Shown: positions 9,471 through 19,076, counted from the first letter of the stretch. The stretch is 64,000 nt of DNA from Salinimonas marina (GCF_015644725.1 NZ_CP064795.1:3098501-3162500); one strand, 5' to 3'. Notes: generated by a model not told the origin, from the sequence alone. Numbers and translations: made by a program.

Positions 9471-10709
9471 ATGTCATTTAGCGCTTTAGGCCTATGCACT
9501 GAACTTTTGAACACTGTTGCGAAGAAGGGCTATACCAAGCCATCTCCCATTCAGCAAGAAGCCATTCCTGCAATATTAAATCAACGTGATGTTATTGCAA
9601 TTGCGCAAACCGGGACCGGTAAAACGGCAAGCTTTTCATTACCGATTTTGCATCTTTTGGCCGCCAGACCGCCCGCCCAGGCCAACAGCATACGAGCATT
9701 AATCCTTGCCCCTACCCGCGAGCTTGCTGCCCAGGTTGCCGCCAATGTTGATAACTACAGCCAGAATATGAATCTGCGCACCACGGCGGTATTTGGTGGC
9801 GTACGGATTGAGCCGCAACAATATGCAATAGAGCAAGGTGTGGATATCCTGATCGCCACTCCCGGGCGTCTGGTAGATTTATATGAGCAAGGGGTGATTA
9901 ATTTTGACCAACTCGAAATACTGGTGTTAGATGAAGCCGACCGCATGCTGGACTTAGGTTTTATTGACCATATTCATCACATACAAAGCTTGCTACCCGA
10001 AAAACGACAAACCCTTTTGTTCTCAGCCACCTTCACTAAAGAAATCAAAACACTGGCCACGACGATGCTCAATAACCCTGTGATTATAGAGTTAGCCACG
10101 GCGCAGGATCACATTGAAACCATCACGCAGACCTTGCATCCGGTCGACAAAGAGCGAAAAAGCGAGCTTCTGCTTCACCTTATCAAAAACAATAACTGGT
10201 CTCAGGTATTGGTATTTACCCGCACGAAACGTGGCGCAGATAGCTTGAGAAACGAACTAGAACAGGCCGGCATTGCTGCTGAGTCTATTCATGCCAACAG
10301 AACTCAGCAGGCACGCACACAGGCGTTGGATGGCTTTAAAGGTGGCCGCATCAAGGTTCTGATTGGAACAGACCTTGCCGCAAGAGGCATTGATATTGAG
10401 CAATTGCCCTGTGTCATTAATGTTGATTTGCCCTACGTACCCGAAGACTATATTCATAGAATCGGCCGCACCGGCAGAGCATCATCCAGGGGCTTAGCTA
10501 TCTCACTCTTTAGCGAGGATGAATCGAAGCAATTAACGGCAATTGAACGTTTTATTGGCCGGCAGTTTAAAAAAGTATTTATTCCCGGCTTTGCACCCAA
10601 ACCAAAACCAACGGTGGTTAAAGCCGAAGAAGAGTTATACGGAAATTTTGAAGCTGATGATAGCTCTAAGCGCAAACGCAAAGCGAAGGGACGTAAAAAG
10701 CGACGCTAA
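9471..10709 (+). CDS. rhlE: DEAD-box ATP-dependent RNA helicase RhlE-like
   Basis: 412 aa from ATG 9471 (MSFSALGLC, the usual RhlE opening). Helicase motifs occur in order: Q motif GYTKPSPIQQEAIP, motif I AQTGTGKT, Ia PTRELA, GG, Ib TPGR, II DEAD, III SAT, then the second RecA domain with VLVFTRTKRGAD, TDLAARGID and HRIGRTGR. A short basic tail (KRKRKAKGRKKRR) ends the protein, as in RhlE-type helicases that act on ribosome assembly or the RNA degradosome. The family is known to remodel RNA in the cytoplasm; the exact substrate here is not visible. Confidence 0.92.
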   Translation: MSFSALGLCTELLNTVAKKGYTKPSPIQQEAIPAILNQRDVIAIAQTGTGKTASFSLPILHLLAARPPAQANSIRALILAPTRELAAQVAANVDNYSQNMNLRTTAVFGGVRIEPQQYAIEQGVDILIATPGRLVDLYEQGVINFDQLEILVLDEADRMLDLGFIDHIHHIQSLLPEKRQTLLFSATFTKEIKTLATTMLNNPVIIELATAQDHIETITQTLHPVDKERKSELLLHLIKNNNWSQVLVFTRTKRGADSLRNELEQAGIAAESIHANRTQQARTQALDGFKGGRIKVLIGTDLAARGIDIEQLPCVINVDLPYVPEDYIHRIGRTGRASSRGLAISLFSEDESKQLTAIERFIGRQFKKVFIPGFAPKPKPTVVKAEEELYGNFEADDSSKRKRKAKGRKKRR

Positions 10710-10826
10710 AATTCCTGCTCAAACGCTGTCGCTTTTTCAATAATACTCAATTAATACCACTCAAATAATCTGAGTATAAAGGCTGGTCGATTCACAGGGC
10801 GACCTGGATCCCTGATTTTATAAGGG

Positions 10827-10848
10827 TAAGAAGTGACTGTCCTATTCA
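10827..10848 (+). repeat. Partial REP-like repeat copy
   Basis: The 22 bases match the right arm of the 58-bp repeat found complete at 13748 and 15834 (core AAGTGACTGTCCTATTCA). No matching left arm is visible here. Confidence 0.6.
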
Positions 10849-11002
10849 CCGAGCGCCATCCCCCGCTTATTGATGACTGACCTAACAACTATTTATGTAT
10901 ATAAACCTTTTTTAAAGCCACTCTATAATAATAAACGCAGGCTTCAACTTCGATATAACAAAGGCCGTCACGTGCTTCTTGAAAATTCGACGATGATATA
11001 AA

Positions 11003-11052
11003 AAGTGACTGTCCTACTCACCCGCTCCTACTCACCCGGTACTATTCACCCG
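11003..11052 (+). repeat. Diverged REP-like right arm followed by degenerate short tandem repeats
   Basis: Begins with AAGTGACTGTCCTACTCA, one base different from the right arm at 10831. It is followed by further copies of a (C)CTA(C/T)TCACCCG-like unit up to about 11052, apparently a slipped duplication of the end of the element. Confidence 0.5.
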
Positions 11053-11282
11053 ACCAAGGGCAACGAGCCTGAGCACTATGCTCTTTACAAACGAGCGAAA
11101 AGCGAATTGGCGACGCCAGACCACTACCGTCTATTGAGGTCAGAGAAGCCAAAGCAGACGTCATCAAAAATTCACTGAGATACATGCAATAAATATAAAA
11201 TCATTGCAGATCAACAGCGCAGTGCTGATACTAGCATTTGAACCGATTCAGCCTTCGTGCTTAAAAAAACAGGGAAAAAATC

Positions 11283-13463
11283 ATGAAGTTAAATAGAGTA
11301 CTAAAGGTAGTGCCAGCATTGTCGCTACTCATTTGCAATGTAGCGCAAGCCAACGAAGGCATGTGGCAGCCCCATCAATTAGAGGATATCAGCAGCAAGC
11401 TTAAACAAGCAGGCTTAAAGCTAGATCCCGCTGACATGGCAAATCTCAATCAATTTCCAATGAACGCGATTATAAGCTTAGGCGGCTGTACTGCATCGTT
11501 TTTGTCTGACCAGGGCCTCGTGGTTACCAATCATCACTGTGCCTACGGGTCTATCCAATATAATTCATCGGAAGAAAATAACCTGATTGAGAAAGGTTTT
11601 GTTGCACCACAAAAAGACGCGGAATTACCTGCGGCGCCAGGCTCTCGGGTATATGTGACAGAATCGCTGACCAATGTCACCGACAAGATTACCGGAAGTA
11701 TTGATGCCTCTGTTGCGGGCGAAGCTTTTTACAACAAAATTGAAAACAATCAAAAAAAGCTGGTTGCCGAATGCGAAACCTCGCAGGACTACCGTTGTGA
11801 GGTTTATAGCTACCACGGGGGCGCAGAATATTTTCTGATTAAGCAATTAGCTATTCGCGATGTTCGACTGGTATACGCACCTTCGGCCAGCATTGGAAAA
11901 TTCGGTGGCGACACGGACAACTGGATGTGGCCGCGGCATACTGGTGACTGGGCGTTTTACCGTGCCTATGTCAACAAAGATGGCAAACCGGCAGACTATT
12001 CGAAGGATAATGTCCCGTTTGAGCCAGATGCCTTTTTAAAAGTAAACGCCAGTGGCGTAGCAAAGGATGACTACGTAATGGTGCTGGGCTATCCCGGACG
12101 CACCAATCGCTACCGCACCGCGCTGGAAGTAGAAAACCAGTTTACCTGGGTTTATCCAACAGCAAAGCAGTATCGTGAACAGTACATTGATGTCATAAAA
12201 CAAAACGCTCCGGCAGGCAGTGATGCACGCATCAAGTATGAAAGTACGCTGGCGGGTCTTGCGAACTACGCTAAAAACTATGGCTCCATGATTCAAAGCT
12301 ATAACCAGGGTGACATGCTGGCGCGCAAACAAAACGAACTGGAAGCTCTGCAAGCCTGGATCACCAGTTCTGATGCACGTAAAGCGAAATATGGTGAAGC
12401 ACTTGAAGACCTAAACACGCTTCTTGAAGGGGGCTACGAACATCAGCAGCGTGATTTGATCATGTCTTACATGGCCCGCACCAACATGATGAGTGTGGCA
12501 AAGCGCCTGTATCGTCTGGCGCATGAGAAAGCCAAGCCGGATGCCGAGCGCAAGCAAGGGTATCAGGAGCGCGATATGAATCGCTTCAGCCAGGGCATGA
12601 AGCGTGTGAATCGTCGCTATGACCCCACCGTCGACAAAGCGGTACTGGCACACTTTATTGAACACTATACATCGTTTCCTGATTCACAGCGTAATACCAC
12701 CTTCGATGCATTCTTCGGGCTGGATAACGGGTATGACGCCAGCGCAGTAAAAGCGCAACTGGATAGTATGCACAGTCAGACCGAACTGGATAACGAAGCG
12801 GTGCGCTTGGCCTGGATGGATAAACCGGTGGAAGCATTCAAAGCCAGTGATGATCCCTATATTCAGTTTGCAGTATCCCAGTACGATTATGATAAAGCAC
12901 TTGAAAAGCAGGAAGACAAATTATCAGGCGAGTTGCTACGGGCCCGGCCTGCGTTTATGGAAGCCATGATTGCGTTTAAACGCAGTAAAGGCGAGCCGGT
13001 GTATGCTGATGCCAACGGCTCTTTGCGCATTACCTATGGTAATGTAAAAGGGTATTCACCACAGGATGGCCTTGAAGCTAAACCATTTACCACCCTTGAG
13101 GGCATGCTGGCTAAGTATGTTGAAGGTGACGACGAATTCGACTTACCACAGAAGGTGCGGACCGCTATCGCCAATCAACAATATGGTGACTATGTTAATC
13201 CGCAGCTTGGCTCGGTCCCAGTAAACTACCTGTCTACCGTTGACATCACTGGCGGCAACTCAGGCTCACCAACCTTGAACGCCAAGGGGGAGTTTGTCGG
13301 CCTGGTTTTTGATACGGTGTATGAGGCAATTATTGCCGATTGGGACTACGATCCTAAGGTTAATCGCGCAATCCACACCAGCGTGCCGTTTATGCTTTGG
13401 ACCATGAAGCATATTGATGGTGCTGACAATATACTGGACGAAATGACTATCGTTGAAAAATAA
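11283..13463 (+). CDS. S46 family serine peptidase (dipeptidyl-peptidase 7/11-like)
   Basis: 726 aa, the usual S46 length, with signal peptide MKLNRVLKVVPALSLLICNVAQA. Catalytic elements are visible: VVTNHHCAYG (histidines at residues 84/85), GGDTDNWMWPRH (aspartates at 210/212) and GGNSGSP with the nucleophile Ser660. The protein also keeps the alpha-helical insertion typical of the family (about residues 280-560). S46 enzymes such as Porphyromonas DPP7 and DPP11 release dipeptides from oligopeptide N-termini in the periplasm. The residue that decides hydrophobic versus acidic specificity lies near VGLVFDTVYEAI, but I cannot assign specificity by eye. Own terminator at 13487-13514. Fits with the other peptidases in the window as a peptide-scavenging enzyme. 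Confidence 0.93.
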   Translation: MKLNRVLKVVPALSLLICNVAQANEGMWQPHQLEDISSKLKQAGLKLDPADMANLNQFPMNAIISLGGCTASFLSDQGLVVTNHHCAYGSIQYNSSEENNLIEKGFVAPQKDAELPAAPGSRVYVTESLTNVTDKITGSIDASVAGEAFYNKIENNQKKLVAECETSQDYRCEVYSYHGGAEYFLIKQLAIRDVRLVYAPSASIGKFGGDTDNWMWPRHTGDWAFYRAYVNKDGKPADYSKDNVPFEPDAFLKVNASGVAKDDYVMVLGYPGRTNRYRTALEVENQFTWVYPTAKQYREQYIDVIKQNAPAGSDARIKYESTLAGLANYAKNYGSMIQSYNQGDMLARKQNELEALQAWITSSDARKAKYGEALEDLNTLLEGGYEHQQRDLIMSYMARTNMMSVAKRLYRLAHEKAKPDAERKQGYQERDMNRFSQGMKRVNRRYDPTVDKAVLAHFIEHYTSFPDSQRNTTFDAFFGLDNGYDASAVKAQLDSMHSQTELDNEAVRLAWMDKPVEAFKASDDPYIQFAVSQYDYDKALEKQEDKLSGELLRARPAFMEAMIAFKRSKGEPVYADANGSLRITYGNVKGYSPQDGLEAKPFTTLEGMLAKYVEGDDEFDLPQKVRTAIANQQYGDYVNPQLGSVPVNYLSTVDITGGNSGSPTLNAKGEFVGLVFDTVYEAIIADWDYDPKVNRAIHTSVPFMLWTMKHIDGADNILDEMTIVEK

Positions 13464-13486
13464 AGACAGCTCCTAGGTCCGCAAAC

Positions 13487-13514
13487 GCAGCTCATCCCCC
13501 GGAGAGCTGCTTTT
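13487..13514 (+). terminator. Terminator of the S46 peptidase gene
   Basis: GCAGCTC (13487-13493) pairs with GAGCTGC (13504-13510) and is followed by TTTT. Confidence 0.6.
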
Positions 13515-13747
13515 CTTATCTCTGAGCTGATAAGGGTATGCTCGCCGAAATTCACAAAACCTGAACCTGACTCGGCGGCACAACGAGCGGCTATACAGAA
13601 CAAATTTAAGAATTTGATCGCCATACGGACCAATATTATTACCGGCTTTCTTGCCGCGAGAAAAACAGCGCGATCCTATCGTTTCTAGATTCCCGGCTGG
13701 CAGATGAGTGCTGGGCGGCATTAGTTAACGTCATAAACAGGACCATA

Positions 13748-13805
13748 AACAGGACAGGCACTTACCGTCTGTTAAATATAAGAAGTGACTGTCCTATTCA
13801 TTTCT
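13748..13805 (+). repeat. 58-bp REP-like dispersed repeat, copy A
   Basis: Base-for-base identical, by my reading, to 15834-15891 and in the same orientation. It contains an imperfect inverted repeat: AGGACAGGCACTT and AAGTGACTGTCCT pair at 12 of 13 positions around about 19 bases. That is the architecture of a REP/hairpin element mobilised by RAYT-type (Y1) transposases. No transposase gene is in the window. Confidence 0.75.
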
Positions 13806-13819
13806 TATCCATTTGTCAT

Positions 13820-13855
13820 AAAAAAGGCCGGCAGTGCATTACGCTCTGCCGACCC
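13820..13855 (-). terminator. Terminator of the DUF885 gene
   Basis: On the minus strand GGTCGGCAG pairs with CTGCCGGCC and is followed by six T, about 20 bases after the stop. Confidence 0.8.
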
Positions 13856-13871
13856 TTTTACACATCTCGGG

Positions 13872-15695
13872 TTAACCTTTCTCGCTAGCAATCCAGCGTT
13901 CTATTTTTTGTTCCAGTATTGGCAGGGGCAGCGCACCTGTGCCCAATACCTGTGCATGAAAAGCTTTAATATCAAAGTTTTCGCCCAGGGCCTCTTCGGC
14001 TTGTTGGCGTAGCTCCTGAATTTTCAGTGCGCCCACCTTATAGCCCAGCGCCTGTGATGGTATCGCAATATACCGCTCCACTTCCGCCACCACTTCGGTG
14101 CGGGTCATACCGGAGTTTTCCAGCATAAAGTCAATTGCCTGTTCCCGGCTCCAGCCCTTCGCGTGGATGCCAGTATCTACCACCAACCGCATGGCGCGTA
14201 ATTGTTCGTCTTGTAGGGTACCGTAGCGGTTCCAGGGGTCGTCAAAGAATCCCATTTCGTACCCCAGGGTTTCAGAATACAACGCCCACCCTTCAATATA
14301 GGCATTGTTGCCACCAAAACGCATGAATGCCGGCAGATCTTCGTTTTCCTGAGCCAGACTTAGTTGGAAATGATGCCCTGGCGCGCCTTCATGGAGGTAC
14401 AAGGTCACATTGCCAGTGGTTAGCCGGCTGGGTAAATCATAGGCATTGAAATAAAACGTGCCCGGGCGAGAACCATCGGGTGTGCCACGCTGGTACGAAC
14501 CGCCGGCACTGAATTGCTCGATAGCTGGATCATAGGGTTTAATTTCGAGCTCTGTTTTTGGCAACAATGAAAAATAGTCATCAATTTTCTTATCAACTTC
14601 CCGTCCAATACGGTAATACGACTCCGTTAACGCTTCACGACTTTGCGGCTTAAATTGGGGATCCGTTCGCACGTAATCAAAAAATTCATTGAGCGTGCCC
14701 TCAAACTCAACTTCTTCCATAATCTCATGCATGTCGGTTTTGATTCGCTTTACTTCCTGCATCCCTAAATCATGCAGATAATCTGCGCTCAGCGGCAAGG
14801 TAGTCGTTTTTTCAATCAGGTGACGGTATAGCTTCTCGCCGCCTTTCATCTGACTAAGTCCAATACTTTCTCTGGCCACAGGCAGGTATTCATCGCGCAG
14901 AAAGTTACGCATACGCTCAGTGGATGCGTATATCTCTTTGGTCGCTGCCATATACTCTTTAGTCAGACGGGTTTTGTCTTGTTCACTGAAGCTGTCAGGG
15001 AACATCGTGACTGGCCCCCAGAACTGCGACTCTTTGATGGGGATTGCCAGCTGGGTGTCAAACTGCTTAATGACCCTGTCTATCGTTAGCCTGGTTTCCA
15101 GTACACCCGTGTCCATGCCCTCACGAAATTTTTCGATGGCGCGCTCGCTGATGTCGATGTAATCCTGATGGCGCGAAAGGTTGTTTTCGTAATCTTCAAT
15201 GGTTTTAAATGGCGCCGCCCCTTTCCCGCTGGCAAAGGTAGGATAAAAAGTATGGAAGCCACTAAAATGATTCACCGGGCGCACTTCTGTCAATGCAAGT
15301 ATTTCATCGCTGGTAGCTTTCAGGCTCTTTTGCTGGTCGTATTCAAATACATCGTAGGCCAGCTTATCGGTGGCGCTTAGTTGTGAGCGATCTATTTTTG
15401 ACAGCTCAGACAGGTTCAGCAGCGTACTGGTGCGTGTCGCAATAGTATGGGCGTCGGTAATAAAGTCGCCCAGCCGGTCGGCGCGGCGCATATCGCCCCG
15501 GAACAATCCCGAAATCGGGTTCAGCGCCAGCTGGCGTTCATCGGCAGCAGCAAATAGTGTAAACAAGCGGTCATGCGCGCTTTGCTGTTGTCCGGCTACC
15601 TTGCTGGAAGTGTCAGATTGCGGCTGTGCGGTTACCGGCATGGCCAGCGCGGCAGCCACCGCGCCACTTATTACTAGTGTTCGAAATACACTCAC
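13872..15695 (-). CDS. DUF885 family secreted zinc-metallopeptidase-like protein
   Basis: 607 aa from a GTG at 15695 with GGGAGA seven bases upstream; an overlapping ATG is out of frame. Signal peptide: about residues 1-23 (SGAVAAALAMPVTA). The DUF885 C-terminal half holds LYLHEGAPGHHFQLSLA (HExxxGHH zinc motif), NAYIEGWALYSETLG (downstream glutamate) and YKVGALKIQELR. The family is annotated as metallopeptidase-like and is abundant in peptide-degrading marine and Xanthomonas-type bacteria; substrates are mostly unknown. The gene is flanked by two identical 58-bp REP-like repeats in the intergenic spaces on both sides. Its own terminator follows. Confidence 0.9.
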   Translation of the reverse strand: MSVFRTLVISGAVAAALAMPVTAQPQSDTSSKVAGQQQSAHDRLFTLFAAADERQLALNPISGLFRGDMRRADRLGDFITDAHTIATRTSTLLNLSELSKIDRSQLSATDKLAYDVFEYDQQKSLKATSDEILALTEVRPVNHFSGFHTFYPTFASGKGAAPFKTIEDYENNLSRHQDYIDISERAIEKFREGMDTGVLETRLTIDRVIKQFDTQLAIPIKESQFWGPVTMFPDSFSEQDKTRLTKEYMAATKEIYASTERMRNFLRDEYLPVARESIGLSQMKGGEKLYRHLIEKTTTLPLSADYLHDLGMQEVKRIKTDMHEIMEEVEFEGTLNEFFDYVRTDPQFKPQSREALTESYYRIGREVDKKIDDYFSLLPKTELEIKPYDPAIEQFSAGGSYQRGTPDGSRPGTFYFNAYDLPSRLTTGNVTLYLHEGAPGHHFQLSLAQENEDLPAFMRFGGNNAYIEGWALYSETLGYEMGFFDDPWNRYGTLQDEQLRAMRLVVDTGIHAKGWSREQAIDFMLENSGMTRTEVVAEVERYIAIPSQALGYKVGALKIQELRQQAEEALGENFDIKAFHAQVLGTGALPLPILEQKIERWIASEKG

Positions 15696-16005
15696 ATAAT
15701 TCTCCCTGAATTGTCAGATGGTTAATTGTTATTGTCTGCCAAAATGTAGCTTATTGAGTGACCAGCGTCGACGTGTTTTAAACCATGCTTGCAATAACTG
15801 TGTGAGAAATGCTGATGGCCCAGCAAGAGTAATAACAGGACAGGCACTTACCGTCTGTTAAATATAAGAAGTGACTGTCCTATTCATTTCTCTATTCATT
15901 TCTTGGCTTAGGCACAGATCCATTTTTTGTATTTGAAACTTAACGTGGTTTTTTTCTCGGCAGGCCAAAAGAAGAGATAAGCCCAAATGAATGAGCTTGG
16001 AATCA
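15696..16005. other. Intergenic region with REP-like element
   Basis: Upstream region of the DUF885 gene and downstream of the CEOS-like gene. Contains repeat copy B; small frames over 15858-16127 are shadows. Confidence 0.5.
15834..15891 (+). repeat. 58-bp REP-like dispersed repeat, copy B
   Basis: Identical to copy A (13748-13805). The last bases (CTATTCATTTCT) are followed at once by a second CTATTCATTTCT, a short direct duplication of the element end. Confidence 0.75.
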
Positions 16006-17147
16006 TCAAAGTGATAGGTGCGGGTAGGCCTGTTGGCGGTGTTGATAAGCCAGAATATCCGGCTTTTGGATAACACCTTTATCAATATTAATGGCCCGGC
16101 GTATGGTTTCATTTTGGTGCCATCCATCTGGTCCTGCGGCTATGGCCGGTAAATGGAACACCAATGCGGCGGAAATTGAACGAGAGGCGCTTTCCCATAA
16201 ATAACTGGGGGTATGATCAACAGCGTAGTAGTCCACTTTTTCGACCTGGAACATGGGATCTTTGAAAGTGGTGGGCCTGGCAAAATAAAAACCCATACCT
16301 TCGTCACAACTGACATCAATGATTAAGCAACCCGGTTTAAGACAGGCTTTTTCTTGTTCGGTGACAAAGTCGATAGGGTGATTGGGGTCTTGATAGATGC
16401 CATTGATAATAAGCCCCGATTCGCTGATTAAATCAGCCAATGGCCGTTCTGTGCCGTCATGCTCAACCACCATCATTCTGGCCTGATCAGCAGTGCCGGC
16501 TTTTAACCAAACATAATGACAATCAAGAATTTCTTCACGGACCTCATGGTCGGGTCGCTGAATGCAAATAGTGATATCGCGAAAGCCATGGGCTTTGAGA
16601 GCGTAAATAGCACCACGACTGACGGCACCAAAGCTGAAGATTATCGCTTTACGCTGATTACCATAATGCCCGTCTATACCCTTAAGCTGCAACGCATGAA
16701 TGACCCCGCAATATCCCGCCATTTCGTTGTTTTTGTAAAATGTATGGCGCCCCACCTGACCCTGAGGTCCCCAGACATACATATCCTCAAATGCGATTAA
16801 TGTCTGTTTTCGGTCAATGGCAATCTGAGTGATCTGTCGTTGCTGAGTGCAATGAGGATATCCCCAGAGCACACCGCCCACCCGTAACTGCTCAAAATCG
16901 GCAAGTACCGGTTTGGCAATAATGACAGTATTCATGGTTTCCAACAGCTCGTCTCTTGAGGCCAATCCCCCACCTGAGCGGCGAGTTCAGTATCATCAAT
17001 ACCAAAGCGTTCGCCATAGCCAGTTTCAAAAATGAGTTGCGTACGTATCTTTTCGGGGATCCTGGATAAATGTTCCGGATGTATCGGCACCCGCCGTTCA
17101 TCTTCCTTTTTAGAGCTACCAATAACGCCTAGTGAAGTCATATTCAT
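16006..17147 (-). CDS. N5-(carboxyethyl)ornithine synthase-like / alanine dehydrogenase-PNT family protein, frameshifted as read
   Basis: The restored gene starts at ATG 17147 (MNMTSLGVIGSSKKEDERRVP, with AAGG upstream) and runs to 16006, about 380 aa. The frame breaks at a C5 run (16967-16971, plus strand); one more base gives AAQVGGLASRDELLETMNTV, matching the family. The AlaDH/PNT N-domain is followed by the Rossmann domain (AIIFSFGAVSRGAIYALKAHG). CEOS-like features are AFEDMYVWGPQGQ, NNEMAGYCGVIHALQL, IIDVSCDEGMGFYFARPTTF and YAVDHTPSYLWESASRSIS. Known CEOS (Lactococcus ceo) reductively condenses pyruvate with ornithine or lysine using NADPH. That activity is plausible here but unproven; a saccharopine- or opine-dehydrogenase-type reaction is the alternative. 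Confidence 0.8.
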
Positions 17148-17768
17148 GGTATTGCCTTGTGCTTGAGCGTTTGAACCAACAGGGGTTGGCAATCCATACT
17201 GCAAGCGAGAGTGAAGTGTGCAGGTATACTAAGATGGAGAATAAGTGTTGACTGTTAATGCGAGGAGCCTGAAGCCTGCTTAACCTAAAGCCAGACCTGA
17301 AGCTTAACATGGTTCGCCTTTTATATCCGGATATTAACAGCCAAAGTATCAGGCTTCACACCAGGCTCGAGGGCTACGCCAGCTTCATCAGCAGCTTGCA
17401 GATAATATAACAGCTCCATCCTGTGAAAACCCTGCTAAAGTTCAGTCTCATCGAAGGCGTCATGCAGGCTACTGCCTTTACCACTACATTGTTTGAAGGT
17501 TTGAACGGGATATATGGCACGCGATAAATCCTTTGTCTATTTCCCTTGGTCAGAAAAGCAGGCATATGCTCCGGCCACACTTTTCTTGCGCTTATTGCCC
17601 AGAGCAGACCTCAAAACTTGATACGATTGTAATATGAAGGCTGGCCTGACCCAGTTAATAAAGGTCAGATGCAATTGATGGGGCCTCCAGACACCAGCTT
17701 CAATTGCAGCATACGAATAAAAAAGCCGCGTATAACCACGGCTTTTTGTAGCTATTTGTATTGATACC
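17148..17768. other. Intergenic region, possible decayed coding fragment
   Basis: About 620 bases. On the minus strand, around 17300-17480, one frame reads GKGSSLHDAFDETEL, stop, then MELLYYLQAADEAGVALEPG. This looks like the end of a disabled gene, but I cannot name it. The 68-aa frame at 17374-17580 overlaps it in another frame. The right end holds the terminator of the TonB2 operon. Confidence 0.4.
17719..17747. terminator. Terminator of the TonB2 operon
   Basis: AAAAAGCCG pairs with CGGCTTTTT around a short loop, with T and A runs on both sides, 20 bases after the TPR gene stop. Confidence 0.8.
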
Positions 17769-19076
17769 TTACAAAGATAACTCCGTCGACAGTTGTTCCT
17801 GACTGCTTTTCTCTGTTTCTACAAACTTCAGCCATTGCTGTGCCATAGCACGGCTTTTATCATGGGCTTCTGCTTCAGCCAGCTGTTCCATTGCCGCCAC
17901 ATACTGCTGCGTATTGTAAAGCGCCATACCTTTCACCAGATGAGGCATACCGGGGTTACGTAGCTGGCCTTTTTCTATGGCTTTGTCGGCAGCTTCAATC
18001 GCCTGTTCCCACTGCTCATTATTAAGATAAATCTGAGCCAGCTGAACTTCCAGTTCGCCATCATCTGCCAGCGCTGCCGCTGCGGTTAGGGCCGGGATCG
18101 CTTTGCCGTTTTCTTTCGCCAGTTGCCAGCTTTGCCCTAAAAACTTCCAGTTACGTAAGTTTTTTTCCAGCACGCCATCTTCCAGCCCCTGCTCCATAAG
18201 TTTTGCCCCTTTGTAAGGCGCGCGATGATAGTAATACAACTGTGCCAGATTGAAGATATCGGCGCCGCTTTCCACAAACCCTCGCTGGTGGGCGGTTTCC
18301 ATAATCGCCAGTTGTTTGCGCTCTTCACCCAGCTCACCATACATACTCGCCAATTGGATCCAGTATTTTGGTTTATCAAATAATCTGACCATTTTGACCA
18401 GAATATCTTTAACTTTTTCTGGCTCTTTCAATTCATAATGAATGGCGCGCTGCAAGATTAACCAGCCTTCGTCCGGCTCCAGATCTTCGGCTTCGCGTTC
18501 CGCTATCGCCTGATGGATGTACTCGGCGGCCGGCTGATATTGTTCATCGGAATACAAGGCCTGTGCCTTTAAAACTTTGTGCTTGGCTGGCACATCGCCA
18601 CTATTCAGCGTTTTCCAACGGTCCAGATAACTGACCACCTGCGCGTAATTACCCTGCATTAAATGTAACTGCGCCAGGGTATACAGTGTCGACATCTCAA
18701 ATTTTAGCGGTATGGGCTGTTGTTCAATCACCTGCGAAAAAGATTCCAGCGCTTTTTCGTACTGCTCATCGTTGTAATAAATGAAGCCATAAAAATTAAA
18801 CATCATCGCCTGCTCATAGCTATTCATGGAATAGTCTTTACTTTTCACCTCTTCCAAAATCGAAATAGCTTCAGGCAGATCATCGTTATCGGCTGCCGTT
18901 TGCGCACGGGAAAACTGATCATAGACTTTAGAGCGCAGGGTCGGCACCTCCCGCGTTGCTTTATCACTGGCCTGTTGCTGAGCGGCGGCGTACGGACTAA
19001 CCAGCCCCCACGACCCACCGCCTAAGGCGACAAACATCATCGCGGTAGTCAGGCCTTTGAAGATTGATTTTTTCAT
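17769..19076 (-). CDS. Periplasmic TPR-repeat protein of the TonB2/TtpC system
   Basis: 435 aa with signal peptide (about residues 1-33, ending SPYAAA-Q). The body is a string of tetratricopeptide-like helical repeats, for example AEYIHQAIAERE, FYGFIYYNDEQYEKALESFSQV, LAQIYLNNEQWEQAIEAADKAI and KGMALYNTQQYVAAMEQLAEA. It is the last gene of the operon, six bases after tonB2. TPR proteins occupy this place in TonB2 loci of Vibrio, Shewanella and Alteromonadales, where they are thought to assist the energy-transduction complex in the periplasm. The exact role is inferred from context. Confidence 0.85.
   Translation of the reverse strand: MKKSIFKGLTTAMMFVALGGGSWGLVSPYAAAQQQASDKATREVPTLRSKVYDQFSRAQTAADNDDLPEAISILEEVKSKDYSMNSYEQAMMFNFYGFIYYNDEQYEKALESFSQVIEQQPIPLKFEMSTLYTLAQLHLMQGNYAQVVSYLDRWKTLNSGDVPAKHKVLKAQALYSDEQYQPAAEYIHQAIAEREAEDLEPDEGWLILQRAIHYELKEPEKVKDILVKMVRLFDKPKYWIQLASMYGELGEERKQLAIMETAHQRGFVESGADIFNLAQLYYYHRAPYKGAKLMEQGLEDGVLEKNLRNWKFLGQSWQLAKENGKAIPALTAAAALADDGELEVQLAQIYLNNEQWEQAIEAADKAIEKGQLRNPGMPHLVKGMALYNTQQYVAAMEQLAEAEAHDKSRAMAQQWLKFVETEKSSQEQLSTELSL

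Larger units (their letters stand above)
10710..11282. other. Intergenic region with REP-like fragments and a short degenerate ORF
   Basis: Contains two partial copies of the dispersed repeat described at 13748 and 15834. The stretch 11050-11190 reads in two adjoining frames like remnants of coding sequence, ending RPLPSIEVREAKADVIKNSL...stop. I cannot assign it to a family. The right end carries the promoter region of the S46 peptidase gene. Confidence 0.4.
13464..13871. other. Intergenic region with two terminators and one complete REP-like element
   Basis: Between convergent S46 and DUF885 genes. Holds the S46 terminator, about 230 bases without a supported gene, the 58-bp repeat and the DUF885 terminator. 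Confidence 0.6.

Noticed and set aside
17374..17580. 68-aa minus-strand frame
   Set aside because: A different frame over the same bases gives more protein-like sequence interrupted by stops, so I treat the area as decayed or non-coding.
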